Source of the DNA: Parvicella tangerina | GTDB taxonomy: Bacteria; Bacteroidota; Bacteroidia; Flavobacteriales_D; Parvicellaceae | Length of the DNA stretch: 64,000 nucleotides | Direction: 5' to 3' | NCBI RefSeq assembly: GCF_907165195.1 | Contig: NZ_OU015584.1 | Coordinates: 2,676,978 to 2,740,977, forward strand | Part shown: positions 53,801 to 62,489 of the stretch, one piece after another | How positions within the stretch are numbered: the stretch's first letter is position 1 | Layout of the letters: each line of letters opens with the position of its first letter | The notes under the pieces: generated by a model | Seen by the model: only the letters and a program-made list of their open reading frames with translations | Told to the model about the DNA's origin: nothing | Databases searched by the model: none | Made by a program: the position numbers and the translations under genes

Positions 53801-54788
53801 CAACCAAAAGGGTTTCATCCTGATACAAATGGTTAGCTGTTATTCTTTCTACTGTTTCCTCTTTAAGATCCACCAACTCAATACCTTCTAAGTTTGCCAC
53901 CATAATTTTTTCAGGATTTTTATCCGAAGGGAATACCAATTCAAACTCTGAAGTATCTGGCAATTGTAATGAAAACTCCTTTTCCTGGGTTAATGACATA
54001 TCCTCATTGATTTCATACACTTTCATGGTTGAATAATCTGCCAATAATAATGCTAAACGGCTTCCTGACGGGTGAACGGCACCTGCAATTGTATTGAACT
54101 CAAAAATAGTATCTAAGTCCGTTGAATAGTATCCGCTTCCCGGACTTTGCGTATTGACTAAAGTAATTTTAGTATAATCGTCATATCGGTTAAAGTATTG
54201 TTCTCCGTTTCGGTAGGTAAACTCATTGATATAATTACCGTTTTGGACATCTATTCTGTAGACCGAATCATTCCTGATGAATTTTATGTTTTCATTGAGC
54301 GTAATTCCTGTTACTTTTTGATATCCTTTACTTCCATCCATACTATTATTTGGTGAATTAAAATTGTAAGGTCTTTCCATTCTAACCTTATTATTTTCAC
54401 TCACGTATTTAGACGTATTTACGGTATTATCTTTGAAAGAAATAGCAAGACGTGTGTCAGGATTGCTATAGTAGCTTTCATGATCTCCAGTAATGTAGAC
54501 AAAAAGTGAATCTCCTTGAGGTTCAAAACGGACAATCCCATTTTCTGGCATATACAATCCTTCTACCTCTATATGTTCTTGTGGTACCATGTTCCACATA
54601 TCCCAAATCACTACACCTGAGCTACCATAGTTAAAATTCAAACTGTAGATTTTATTATTGTTAAAATCATAGTAATTCTGTTCAGAGAACTTCACTTTGT
54701 CTGGTAACTGGACGGTAACACCGTCTTTCTGAGTCCAACCACACACACCTATCAATCCTAAGAGTAAACCTATCCAATACCTCATCAT
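50898..54788 (-). CDS. Secreted caspase-fold (peptidase C14-like) protein with long N-terminal repeat region
   Basis: The 1296-residue product begins with a signal peptide (MMRYWIGLLLGLIGVCGWTQ). Residues about 25-880 look like a beta-propeller/WD40-like region without clear repeat motifs. The C-terminal 260 residues are a caspase-fold domain: VVAIGAGSYQDEQFNLKYAA, then FIAGHGVLDE with His1107 and LMLDACHSGE with Cys1157, the catalytic dyad at the usual spacing of about 50, followed by ATIISAAGGMEFAMER and GLFTYCFIDGI. The signal peptide implies a periplasmic or exported peptidase rather than a cytoplasmic one. Start and upstream stop overlap (TAATG), so it is coupled to the 802-residue protein. 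A T9SS sorting domain is not seen. Confidence 0.82.
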   Translation of the reverse strand: MMRYWIGLLLGLIGVCGWTQKDGVTVQLPDKVKFSEQNYYDFNNNKIYSLNFNYGSSGVVIWDMWNMVPQEHIEVEGLYMPENGIVRFEPQGDSLFVYITGDHESYYSNPDTRLAISFKDNTVNTSKYVSENNKVRMERPYNFNSPNNSMDGSKGYQKVTGITLNENIKFIRNDSVYRIDVQNGNYINEFTYRNGEQYFNRYDDYTKITLVNTQSPGSGYYSTDLDTIFEFNTIAGAVHPSGSRLALLLADYSTMKVYEINEDMSLTQEKEFSLQLPDTSEFELVFPSDKNPEKIMVANLEGIELVDLKEETVERITANHLYQDETLLVVNGDSIDMSWYDRLLCVPLNEKYVEVFVYTSRSYYGYNYYHTNYRNEGSYLTHSDLIGFKNYVMEYGGYDDFETKGALSFIYDIENKKLVKADIDKLYGRTSLTDVFTLVNKNSTQCEIYDAKLDKVIKRLDLSKVVKSFNFSVASNSFDFGSFGNWYDQDQPDILSIFPFFSRRQKLKGFQYVYDIIVEKNATDPAFFVTQMEADPGLTVELYSFIADQVYKQGSHSEGEYSYSNVSNYRFSDNTKAFDIDQSSENDYYFLEDLVYYGDIKDSIAQEVGSSSFVFLSRYTDTNYVHDRVYPGFSYGRFSKEPDHAFLMSSKHVMKVNYLTGDTLLKVELASELMDNYEHNHGVLTSDEKYFAYLDTNYAVRHLNLEKGTEKILLELPGEEIKERGEYMFDYAFSQNGDYFGFEDRGDLKNLPPSFVISTVTGEEVIKYTRPTEYFPDGNASRNEFVNGGCGMCMINNDGIPIIIDKQSLNLSNSNQVDASIQHFVYVPTADTAFSMMSVADHWLVYLPEGYYFGEPEAVEAISFKKGDEVYPYTQFDHFYNRPDKVMQAVADYFGVDNEEGVKMLHKAYEKRLEKLDLGIMEELPEEVPELKIINKQQLPYSAKTVDLDLSILSAHDNLKDLTILVNDVPVERVDLSKKSIQQLDKTFSVELMKGFNLLEVFCRDQSGTPSMPQYVTIYGDDEKVKEELYVVAIGAGSYQDEQFNLKYAAKDAQDFANTLTETSRYGEVHKKVIVNEAFTVDKMEEIKSFLAPAKINDEIILFIAGHGVLDENLDYYLATHDMNFSNPSENGLSYDKLEAVLDGVKPLKKTLMLDACHSGEIDKEEVELMAANNTEVGNVQFRAVGHKVTQRKGMQNVSELTKSMFNDLRVGTGATIISAAGGMEFAMERGDLKNGLFTYCFIDGIRSGAADLNKDGEIWLKEMQEYLQDKVSELSQGKQQPTSRIVNNIIDYRIW

Positions 54789-57196
54789 TACTTCAACTTC
54801 GTTATTTCAACACTTACTTTTTGCTCTTTGGAACTTCCTTCCAAAATCGCCTTACTCACCCATTCACCGTCTATTACCTCTCCATCCGTTATGTGATAAA
54901 AATTATCTTTCAATAAACGATGACCTTCAAGGTCATATAAGTTAAACACGTTTTTGATCCCTACTTTAAAACAATTTAATACAGGAGAAGTTCCATAAAA
55001 ATGGTTGTAGTCATATATATTGTACTCCTCTAAATAATCATATTCCATTGGCACAACCCAATCTTCTCCGTTATGAATCCCATATAGTAATGCCCTTGGC
55101 GTCTCTTTTACCAAGACTTTGAATCCGTACTTATCGCTTTCATAGTCCTCTTCTAACACATAGTCCGCATCTATTTTGTTTCCATTAAGATCATAAAATT
55201 TCTTCTTCCAGTTTTTTCTGGGAGCCTCTTGATAAAACCATCCGTTCAAGCGGATGAATGTTTGGTGTTCACTTGTTATCAGTTCCATCGGAATTTCATT
55301 ACCTGAGTTGCTTCCTACGAAGCTAGAATTAGAAAGCATCTTGAAATAAGCATCTTGCTCTGTGGAATATTGATTATCATCGATTACTCGTTCTCTCTCA
55401 AAAATAACCTTGCCTCGTTGATTTTTAACGATACAAGTTGCTATCGAATCTTTACCATTCCAGTATTCAACTAACTGGTAATTGTTACCATAATCCAGAA
55501 GGAACTCATTCTTCTTTAGCTTACAAATCTTTTTACCACCCCAGTCATAAACCTTTCCTTTTGAACCTTTGTAAACAGCAATTTGACCATCCTTTAACAG
55601 CACAACTCCATCCGCCTTTATTGCCTTATTATTCATAATAAGTCGAAAGGATTGATAGTTAGATGAATACCAGTTTGCTTTCAATCCTAAATCATAGGAA
55701 CTCGGGTAATACTGGTTCTTACGAATCAGCTCTATTCTAGATATGGCCTTAAACTCCTCTACACCTCCAACTTTTTTTAAGCTATCCAACTCTCGTTGCG
55801 AAGTTGCTGAAATCCAAATGAAATAGTTTCCATTCACACTTTCCAGGTTGATTCCATGGATAGCTCTCATCTCTCTAAGTTTCTCAGCCAACAAATAAGA
55901 CTCCTGCAGTTCATGCAACAACTTTAATTGATCCGCTACTTTTTCTATTCCTGTTAGCGTGTCCGCAACACTTTGTAAGACTTCTGAGGTAAGAATGTGC
56001 ATTTCGTCATATTTCATTACTAGTCGAATACTGTCTCCCTGATACTTCGTCCAGATTTCTTCATCTCGTGCAAACTGACCCTCTTGAAGCGGTTCCTCAA
56101 ACAAGAAAAAAGGTTGTGTGTATCCTATCATTGCATAATCATAGTACTCTGGAAGCATATAACCATATCTACCGTCACGTTTAACTTCGATAACGTTTCC
56201 TTTTAATTTCACCGAATCGTACTCCATGGGCAACAGCAATTTATTGTCTACCTGATCGTAGACTCCTTGTCCCTTTCTTGATTCAAAGCGAAATAATCCT
56301 TTTTGAGCCGACATCAGCTCCATACGCAAAAGCCCAGGAAAATTTGTTTGCAGTGCTTCCATTGACGGAACGTAGACTAACTCCCATTCGTCTTCATCGA
56401 GGTAGATCTCTGAGTAGATAAAATCTAAATTTGGAGGCCATTCTCCGTTGTACATATCGATGACATCTTTAAGGTCTCCTTTTGTCGCAATGACAAAGTC
56501 ATCTTTGTACACATAGAAACTGTCTACTACAAGTTCAATAATTGTGTCAATCTTATATATCCTCTTTTCTAACGAATCGTCATATTCGGTGTTAAAATAT
56601 AACACCCCTTGTTTTCCATTTTCTTCAACAACGTACATATCATAGGCATCCCAGGCATAATCAAACTTTTCAAAACAGGTAACCATTTCATCGTAAAACC
56701 TGATCATTTCAGTCAGTTCAGAAGCAAAAAGAAAGCAAGACGGCATTCTAGAAATCTGCCCTTTGTTGTAAAGAATTAACTCCTCATCATCATTGAATTC
56801 ATAAGCTATAGAATCAGCAATCGGTTTTAAGGACACCCATTGCGACCTTGGGTTAAACAAACCTATTTTTCCTTGTTCCTTAAATATCGTGAATTCAGTA
56901 TTCCAGTATAAATCCTGCATTACATAATCCAACTCACTAATCAAAGGGATATCTTCCACCCATAGTATTTCTTCAAAATCCTGATAAACGGGAATCATTG
57001 CTTCCTGACCTGATTCATTGACTACATGAGCCAAATCTGATTCATAGTCGTAGGTCACCTTATAATCCAATTCTTCCTCTCCGTTGTAGAAAAAGTAATT
57101 CTCTCCCTCCTCATCGTCCATTACGCGATATTGGGAAATTAATGTTTGCGGAAGGAATATAAAAGAGATGATAATTGAAGTACAAAGAAATTTCAT
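54788..57196 (-). CDS. Large exported protein with degenerate WG-like repeats, coupled to the caspase-fold gene
   Basis: ATG at 57196 gives an 802-residue protein with a signal peptide (MKFLCTSIIISFIFLPQTLIS); the open frame continues 35 codons upstream but that part is unlike a signal sequence. The body is beta-rich and acidic, with degenerate WG-repeat-like units such as QGKIGLFNPRSQWV, GKQGVLYF, KGQGVYDQVDNKLLLPMEYD and DGRYGYMLPEYYDY. A predicted helical region lies at about 420-500 of the mature protein. No catalytic motif or T9SS sorting domain is visible. Its stop overlaps the caspase-fold gene start by one base, so the two products are probably made together. Function is unknown; a ligand-binding or substrate/regulator role for the caspase is speculation. 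Confidence 0.65.
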   Translation of the reverse strand: MKFLCTSIIISFIFLPQTLISQYRVMDDEEGENYFFYNGEEELDYKVTYDYESDLAHVVNESGQEAMIPVYQDFEEILWVEDIPLISELDYVMQDLYWNTEFTIFKEQGKIGLFNPRSQWVSLKPIADSIAYEFNDDEELILYNKGQISRMPSCFLFASELTEMIRFYDEMVTCFEKFDYAWDAYDMYVVEENGKQGVLYFNTEYDDSLEKRIYKIDTIIELVVDSFYVYKDDFVIATKGDLKDVIDMYNGEWPPNLDFIYSEIYLDEDEWELVYVPSMEALQTNFPGLLRMELMSAQKGLFRFESRKGQGVYDQVDNKLLLPMEYDSVKLKGNVIEVKRDGRYGYMLPEYYDYAMIGYTQPFFLFEEPLQEGQFARDEEIWTKYQGDSIRLVMKYDEMHILTSEVLQSVADTLTGIEKVADQLKLLHELQESYLLAEKLREMRAIHGINLESVNGNYFIWISATSQRELDSLKKVGGVEEFKAISRIELIRKNQYYPSSYDLGLKANWYSSNYQSFRLIMNNKAIKADGVVLLKDGQIAVYKGSKGKVYDWGGKKICKLKKNEFLLDYGNNYQLVEYWNGKDSIATCIVKNQRGKVIFERERVIDDNQYSTEQDAYFKMLSNSSFVGSNSGNEIPMELITSEHQTFIRLNGWFYQEAPRKNWKKKFYDLNGNKIDADYVLEEDYESDKYGFKVLVKETPRALLYGIHNGEDWVVPMEYDYLEEYNIYDYNHFYGTSPVLNCFKVGIKNVFNLYDLEGHRLLKDNFYHITDGEVIDGEWVSKAILEGSSKEQKVSVEITKLK

Positions 57197-57390
57197 TAGC
57201 GCTGTTTTCGAACGATAAAGGTAAGAAGAATAAAGAGGTTTTGAGTATGTTACCAGACGGGGTTTGATGGTCGCTAAAAAGCAAGGACCTCCGAAATGCA
57301 CCTTAACTTACCAACAAGAACCGAATAAGCATTTAGAAATTGTTACCAACTATTTAGCGAATGCCTTGCAATGGGATTTATCTACTTAAC

Positions 57391-58248
57391 CTACCTACAA
57401 TCCGCATAAAATTCGAGAACTCCTGTTTCCAAGAAATAAAGTTGTTTGCCAGTAGGCTTCCCATCCACTAACGTGCTAATCCAAACACGTTCGTCTACTT
57501 GAATATCAATATATTTGAATTTATCGATCGTATAATCCTTTTCTCCTACGCGCATCACTGTAGCATGTGAACAATTATTTCTCAATCTAATTTTTCCAAC
57601 CTCCTCTTTTGACGAGCTAGAGCTGGCGGCACTTCCAGAGGCACTACCTTTTGGTCCTGTTGATTCTTCCTTTTCTGTTCGTGGCTGAAGGCGATCGTTG
57701 CAAACATATTCATCCCACTTTGAGTCCCAACCATCGTAGTGTACTTTATACTCTCCATCTCCTTTAGCTTCAAGAATCGTAGCATCATACCATTTATCAT
57801 TATATAGGAGATCTACTTTCTCTCCTTTCTTGTACTTCGTAGTTTTATCTAAACATTTACTTCCCTCTTTTGCTTTAATCTTATCAGCAGTTGTCCACTC
57901 TAAATTGCCATCATCGTATTTTAAGTAAAAATTCTCCCCCTTTACTGATTTCACAATAGCAGGAAGATAAGTCCCCTCATTATTCCAGTTAGCCTCTACC
58001 CTATCCCCGACATTAAAGGCACTTTCAGGGATAACGTTTATGAACTCTGAAGTGGTCCACTCCTCATCCCCATCATCATACCTAATGAAGTATTTCTCCC
58101 CTTCAATTTGATCGATCTGCCCAGAATAATAAGTTCCTTTCCCTAACCAATTTACCTCTACCTTATCTCCCACTTTCAATTCTGATTGACTCAAAACCAC
58201 CGCATTTAAGCCAATGATTAAAGTCAGCATCCAAAACAGTTTCTTCAT
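57391..58248 (-). CDS. Exported protein with three tandem Tudor/chromo-barrel-like repeats
   Basis: ATG at 58248 gives a 285-residue protein with a signal peptide (MKKLFWMLTLIIGLNAVVLS); an ATG nine codons upstream is less likely. Three tandem units of about 50 residues follow: LKVGDKVEVNWLGKGTYYSG with YFIRYDDGDEEWT; NVGDRVEANWNNEGTYLPA with YLKYDDGNLEWT; and YKKGEKVDLLYNDKWYDATI with YKVHYDGWDSKWDEYV. The last has the Tudor-knot/chromo-barrel pattern W-Y-x-A-x-I ... Y-x-V-H-Y-x-G-W-D-x-x-W-D-E-Y known from eukaryotic chromatin readers. A Gly/Ser-rich linker and a small C-terminal beta domain (RLRNNCSHATVMRVG) complete it. Function in the periplasm or outside is unknown. Confidence 0.75.
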   Translation of the reverse strand: MKKLFWMLTLIIGLNAVVLSQSELKVGDKVEVNWLGKGTYYSGQIDQIEGEKYFIRYDDGDEEWTTSEFINVIPESAFNVGDRVEANWNNEGTYLPAIVKSVKGENFYLKYDDGNLEWTTADKIKAKEGSKCLDKTTKYKKGEKVDLLYNDKWYDATILEAKGDGEYKVHYDGWDSKWDEYVCNDRLQPRTEKEESTGPKGSASGSAASSSSSKEEVGKIRLRNNCSHATVMRVGEKDYTIDKFKYIDIQVDERVWISTLVDGKPTGKQLYFLETGVLEFYADCR

Positions 58249-58423
58249 TTTTTTTTTGAATAAAAATAAACACAAACACCTGAAAATTTAGGATAGTTAC
58301 ATTAATCATTATTTGATCTTGATAAATACACTTAAAAAGTCCATGGAGGCTTTTTTCAACCTGACCTAGAGAGAAAACCAAAGACATCAAAACAATAGTT
58401 TTCCAGTATTCCAATTTTATGAA

Positions 58424-58431
58424 CAAAGATA
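58424..58431 (-). promoter_or_regulatory. Putative TAnnTTTG promoter box for the Tudor-like gene
   Basis: The minus strand reads TATCTTTG, an exact consensus match, about 175 bases before the ATG at 58248. It lies downstream of the gldM terminator, so the Tudor-like gene could have its own promoter. No good -33 box is seen at normal spacing. Confidence 0.4.
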
Positions 58432-58461
58432 AAAGAACAACATTGGCTCCTTTACCTACAG

Positions 58462-58489
58462 CAAAAGCCGCAGAAGTCTGCGGCTTTTG
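58462..58489 (-). terminator. Terminator after the second gldM gene
   Basis: CAAAAGCCGCAG pairs with CTGCGGCTTTTG over 12 bases with a 4-base loop, 26 bases after the stop of the gldM gene ending at 58516. A T tract is present on either strand inside the stem. Confidence 0.8.
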
Positions 58490-58515
58490 TATTTTTCTAA
58501 TTTAAATTATTTGAT

Positions 58516-60261
58516 CTACTGTACGGTTAGGGTCATCCCTGCGATGGGAACACTCTTGGAGCCATTTATACTCACCATAACATTACTAAAGATCAACTTA
58601 CTGCCAGATCCCAACTTACTCTTAGCTTCTTTCATTTGCTGCGTAAACTGGTTGGAGTTGCTATGCATATCAGCAGGACCTTTTGAAGATATGGTCGTCA
58701 AGTCAAAACTTGTCACTTTGTAGCTTACATCCAAAATCTTATCTGGAAGATCTACCATCACAGCGTTAGCACCCAAATATGTTTTAGGGATATACGGATC
58801 TTCAAAAGACTTACCTGCATAGTACAACTGTGGTTTGGGTAAAGCTCTAATGACAAACTCCTTGGTAGTCAAGCTCACTGAATTACCATCTTTGTCCTTT
58901 GCACTTACGCTAATCTTCGCTTTTTTTCCAACCTTGCTAACTGTGGCTACATAACTACTTCCTTCCTTCGAAATCGTGCAGTTTTGACCTTTAACCGATA
59001 TCGTTGAAGGATCATACCCACCAGCAGAAACCTTAATACGATTTTTCCAGTTATTAGCATATAATACATTAAGGTCTGCTGCTGAAATTGTTGCATTTGG
59101 AGATCCCACACTATACTTGTACGTAAATGGTCTCCATTCTACTCCACTTTTGGTTTGAACAGCTATTTCTCCAACTACCCTATGCTCTCCAACACCTCCA
59201 CCAAGTTTCACGGAGTTGATATTAGCCGTTTTCATGTTTTCAGGGGTGCGTAGCGTATCATCTACCCAGTATCTAATTTCAGGGGTTGCTGTAGTATCAA
59301 ATGCAGCCACCATTACCGCCATATCTAAACTATCTCCGACATTGAGGTAACTGGTAGAGGCAAATGCCAAAGGCTCTACTTTGTTAATTGGAAACACAGG
59401 GGCATCATTCTGTTCATTAAAGTTATTAAGTACGATCTTCTCCGCCTGCAAAACACGTCCCTTGAGTGAGGTAAAAATTGCTGAAGCCGCCACCATCGGT
59501 GCATGATCAAATTGCCCAGCCTGCCAAGGATAATTTTCTCCATGATTATCAACAAACTGAGGCATCGTAAGCAACCTGTAAATCTCCTTAATCAATAATT
59601 TATCGGATTCTTTTACGGTTGTAAGTGCAGCGTCCAATTGTGTTAAAAAAGTGGTGTCATCTTCTGTTTTTCTTACTACTTCTATCGGTTCAAAGTAATA
59701 TTGTTCCCCTTTATCTCCTTCTTTTTGGGCTAAGAGGATGCATAAAGAGTCCCTGTAATTTTCTAAGGTAGTCACCAGACTTTTTCCTTTTTCCGTGATA
59801 TTTTGGTGGTCAGTACCTACAAATATCCGTGTTGGAATATCATAGTCATCTTTTTTGTTATACTCATGGTGTACAAGATCCTTGACTGCAAGAAAGCCGT
59901 CACCAGCATCGTATAGCCAATTACCTTCTTGACCTTCTACCAACATTTCCTGCGCATTATTCATGTAGAAGTTGGCTGTATTTCTTGCCATTCCATGTAC
60001 TTTTAATGCTTTGTTATACAATTCTTTGAGTTCTTTCTTTTCATTTTCAGCGATCTCTGGACTGTTCATTTTTCCAAATAAGGTTCCAATCATATTTCTG
60101 TTAGAATTAACCAGATCGGTATTTTGATTTTCGATGTTGTTACTTAGCGTTACAAAGGAGTTAATCACTTCCTTTGATACATTCATCGCAAGCATGGCCA
60201 TCAGTACCAGGTACATTAAGCCAATCATCTTTTGTCTCGGAGTTTCTTTTCCACCAGCCAT
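58516..60261 (-). CDS. gldM: Gliding motility/T9SS protein GldM (second copy)
   Basis: The 581-residue protein begins MAGGKETPRQKMIGLMYLVL, the exact opening of GldM/PorM, with one membrane segment at about 13-33 and a long periplasmic part of four beta domains. GldM with GldL forms the proton-driven motor of T9SS and gliding, spanning the periplasm to reach GldK/GldN. Typical length is 510-530, so it is slightly long. Domain-end motifs DIPTRIFVG near 145 and KVGKKAKISVSAKDKDGNS near 455 match the other copy at 62490. It lies downstream of a gldN copy with a 238-base gap and its own terminator. It is a diverged paralogue rather than a recent duplicate. Confidence 0.9.
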   Translation of the reverse strand: MAGGKETPRQKMIGLMYLVLMAMLAMNVSKEVINSFVTLSNNIENQNTDLVNSNRNMIGTLFGKMNSPEIAENEKKELKELYNKALKVHGMARNTANFYMNNAQEMLVEGQEGNWLYDAGDGFLAVKDLVHHEYNKKDDYDIPTRIFVGTDHQNITEKGKSLVTTLENYRDSLCILLAQKEGDKGEQYYFEPIEVVRKTEDDTTFLTQLDAALTTVKESDKLLIKEIYRLLTMPQFVDNHGENYPWQAGQFDHAPMVAASAIFTSLKGRVLQAEKIVLNNFNEQNDAPVFPINKVEPLAFASTSYLNVGDSLDMAVMVAAFDTTATPEIRYWVDDTLRTPENMKTANINSVKLGGGVGEHRVVGEIAVQTKSGVEWRPFTYKYSVGSPNATISAADLNVLYANNWKNRIKVSAGGYDPSTISVKGQNCTISKEGSSYVATVSKVGKKAKISVSAKDKDGNSVSLTTKEFVIRALPKPQLYYAGKSFEDPYIPKTYLGANAVMVDLPDKILDVSYKVTSFDLTTISSKGPADMHSNSNQFTQQMKEAKSKLGSGSKLIFSNVMVSINGSKSVPIAGMTLTVQ

Positions 60262-60499
60262 AATTTTAAGGTTTTATGAGGTTGAGTCATGGTCTTGCAT
60301 TCATCTTGAGCTCTCCCAAGTGAGATTCGAAACCAATTTCCTATTCCTCTGGTAAATAATTAGTTGCGTGAATTAATACAACCTATTTATCAGCTATCCC
60401 CGGACGATGTCTGATTTACTCTTATAATGTGACAAAATAAAAAAGGTACAAAAATGTCCTCTGACCAATATTGCCAAGAGTTTACACCAACCAGAATTT

Positions 60500-61438
60500 C
60501 TACAAATTCCAAAGGTCGTGTTCCAAAATAAACAGGTCTAGTTTGATTCGTTCTGACTCAAGCAATGCATCTACTCCTCTATGGTTAGGATCGATAGAGC
60601 GATCATATACATTGCTTTCCTTATGGATGTAACTGCTAAAATCTCTTTTCCAGAAAAGATCATCAAAACTCATACGTTGTGCATCATTGTGCGGATTGTA
60701 AACAAAAAAGTTCTGAAACAAATACCTACACTCAGGAAAATAAAGGTAGAATAAAGTCTTCGTCCCCAACACAGCATTCGTCTTCTGATCAACATAATTG
60801 ACAATGGGTGCAATACCAATAATCCTCACATCCATTACCGAACGTTGCTTATCAAAAAACCAATCTTCCTTAATCTCATACTTAATGATATCCTTTGCTG
60901 TATACAGGTTCACCACAGTATCCATCATTTCTATTCCATTCTCATCATATACCACAGCACCCGTCATTGGATCAATAACAGGAGTAAGCAATTTTTCTCC
61001 AAAGAAAGATTCCAGACGAAGGTGATACTCCTCGTTCGTTTCAGCTGATTGTCTCAGCACTGGAAATCTGAATTGGTCATCATTATAAACGCCATTTTTA
61101 TAGTCGTAAATGGTTAAGCTACCTTCTGTTAAAGCACCATACTTAATCACATCAAACAACGACATTCTGTCTTGAGAAATCGGTTCTAAAGGATAGTACA
61201 AGGCGTAGTTTTGTTTTTGACGAAGATCTATTGTACGCCAAACTCTTTTTGCCCACATCACGTCAGCATTTCTTAAGTAAGGATAATTTACAACACGTTT
61301 TGTGGGGATGTGATGTTGTATATGACTTCCTTTCATCACCCCATTATTTCCCTGATCTGGAAATCCAGGCATCTGAGCAGATAAATTAATTGATAAGAAA
61401 AGTAAGGTGCTGGCTTCAAAAAGGGTTCTTAGAGTCAT
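60500..61438 (-). CDS. gldN: Gliding motility/T9SS protein GldN (second copy)
   Basis: GldN/PorN forms the outer-membrane-associated ring with GldK that contacts GldM. The 312-residue product has a signal peptide (ending LSAQ), then HIPTKRVVNYPYLR, DVMWAKRVWRTIDLRQK, and the hallmark blocks IKEDWFFDKQRSVMDVRIIG near 190-209 and FVYNPHNDAQRMSFDDLFWK near 245-264. It is very similar to the copy at 61546, with blocks of more than 30 identical residues. It starts 107 bases after the first gldN and after a terminator, so it may belong to a separate unit with the second gldM. Confidence 0.92.
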   Translation of the reverse strand: MTLRTLFEASTLLFLSINLSAQMPGFPDQGNNGVMKGSHIQHHIPTKRVVNYPYLRNADVMWAKRVWRTIDLRQKQNYALYYPLEPISQDRMSLFDVIKYGALTEGSLTIYDYKNGVYNDDQFRFPVLRQSAETNEEYHLRLESFFGEKLLTPVIDPMTGAVVYDENGIEMMDTVVNLYTAKDIIKYEIKEDWFFDKQRSVMDVRIIGIAPIVNYVDQKTNAVLGTKTLFYLYFPECRYLFQNFFVYNPHNDAQRMSFDDLFWKRDFSSYIHKESNVYDRSIDPNHRGVDALLESERIKLDLFILEHDLWNL

Positions 61439-61486
61439 CTGTTAAGCTATTGGTTTACTACCATAACCCTAGAAGTATAAAAAGGA

Positions 61487-61523
61487 TACAAAAAAACCCT
61501 GACCTTTTTCAAGACCAGGGTTT
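61487..61523 (-). terminator. Rho-independent terminator after the first gldN gene
   Basis: On the minus strand AAACCCTG pairs with CAGGGTTT (8 pairs, 14-base loop), followed directly by a run of seven T residues. It lies 23 bases after the gldN stop at 61546 and separates the first gldM-gldN pair from the second gldN-gldM pair. Confidence 0.8.
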
Positions 61524-61545
61524 CATCAAATAATATATCTAACTT

Positions 61546-62481
61546 TTACAAGTTCCAAAGGTCATGTTCCATTCTGAACATTTCTCCTTTGATCTTTTCT
61601 GATTCAAGAAGCGCATCCACACCTAACCAGTTAGGGTTGATTGCTCTGTCATACACATTACTCTCCTTGTGAATATAGCTATTGAAATCTCTCTTCCAGA
61701 ATAAATCGTCAAAACTCATACGTTGCGCATCATTGTGCGGATTGTACACGAAGAAGTTCTGAAATAGATATCTACACTCAGGGAAATAAAGGTAAAACAG
61801 TGTTTTTGTACCGATAACCGCGTTTGTGTTAGGATCCACATAGTTTACAATTGGTGCAATACCAATAATTCTAACATCCATCACAGAACGCTGTTTATCA
61901 AAAAACCAATCTTCCTTAATCTCATACTTGATAATGTCTCTAGCAGTGTAAGGGTTAACCAAGGTATCCATTATTTCGATACCATTAGTATCGTACATAA
62001 TAGCACCTGTAACAGGGTCAAACTTAGGAGCAACCGTGATTGTTCCGAAGAAAGACTCTACTCTTTTCTTGAATTCCTCATCAGACTCTCCAGTTTGTTT
62101 AATTACCGGGAATCTGAACTGGTCATCATTATATACACCATTCTTGAAGTCATAAAGTGTAATACTACCTTCTTCAGTAGCACCATACTTAATTACATCA
62201 AACAAAGACATTCTATCTGAGATCGGCTCTATTGGGTAATAAAGCGGATGATTTTGCTTCTCACGAAGATCGATTGTTCTCCACACTCTCTTCGACCACA
62301 TTACATCAGCTTCACGAAGATGCGTGTACTGGATCACTCGTTTGGTTGGAATATGTTCTTGAACATAAACTCCATCCAAAACACCCGATCCCGAACTCAC
62401 TCCAGTTGACGGCAACTGCGCAACTGCTGAGATAGACAAAAGAAGTAAGGTGGTGGTTTCAATTAATCTTCTAATCATCAT
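61546..62481 (-). CDS. gldN: Gliding motility/T9SS protein GldN (first copy)
   Basis: A 311-residue protein with a signal peptide (ending AVAQ), HIPTKRVIQYTHLREADVMW, WRTIDLREKQN, IKEDWFFDKQRSVMDVRIIG and FVYNPHNDAQRMSFDDLFWK. It forms the T9SS periplasmic/outer-membrane ring with GldK. It starts 8 bases after gldM (62490) with no terminator between, the standard gldM-gldN order of the gldKLMN operon, and is therefore the likely housekeeping copy. gldK and gldL would lie beyond the right window edge. Confidence 0.94.
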   Translation of the reverse strand: MMIRRLIETTTLLLLSISAVAQLPSTGVSSGSGVLDGVYVQEHIPTKRVIQYTHLREADVMWSKRVWRTIDLREKQNHPLYYPIEPISDRMSLFDVIKYGATEEGSITLYDFKNGVYNDDQFRFPVIKQTGESDEEFKKRVESFFGTITVAPKFDPVTGAIMYDTNGIEIMDTLVNPYTARDIIKYEIKEDWFFDKQRSVMDVRIIGIAPIVNYVDPNTNAVIGTKTLFYLYFPECRYLFQNFFVYNPHNDAQRMSFDDLFWKRDFNSYIHKESNVYDRAINPNWLGVDALLESEKIKGEMFRMEHDLWNL

Positions 62482-62489
62482 GTTTCTTT

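Noticed and set aside
57197-57301. Upstream extension of the 802-residue protein frame to 57301
   Set aside because: The extra 35 residues do not look like an export signal, whereas the ATG at 57196 is followed by a typical signal peptide and preceded by a near-consensus promoter box.
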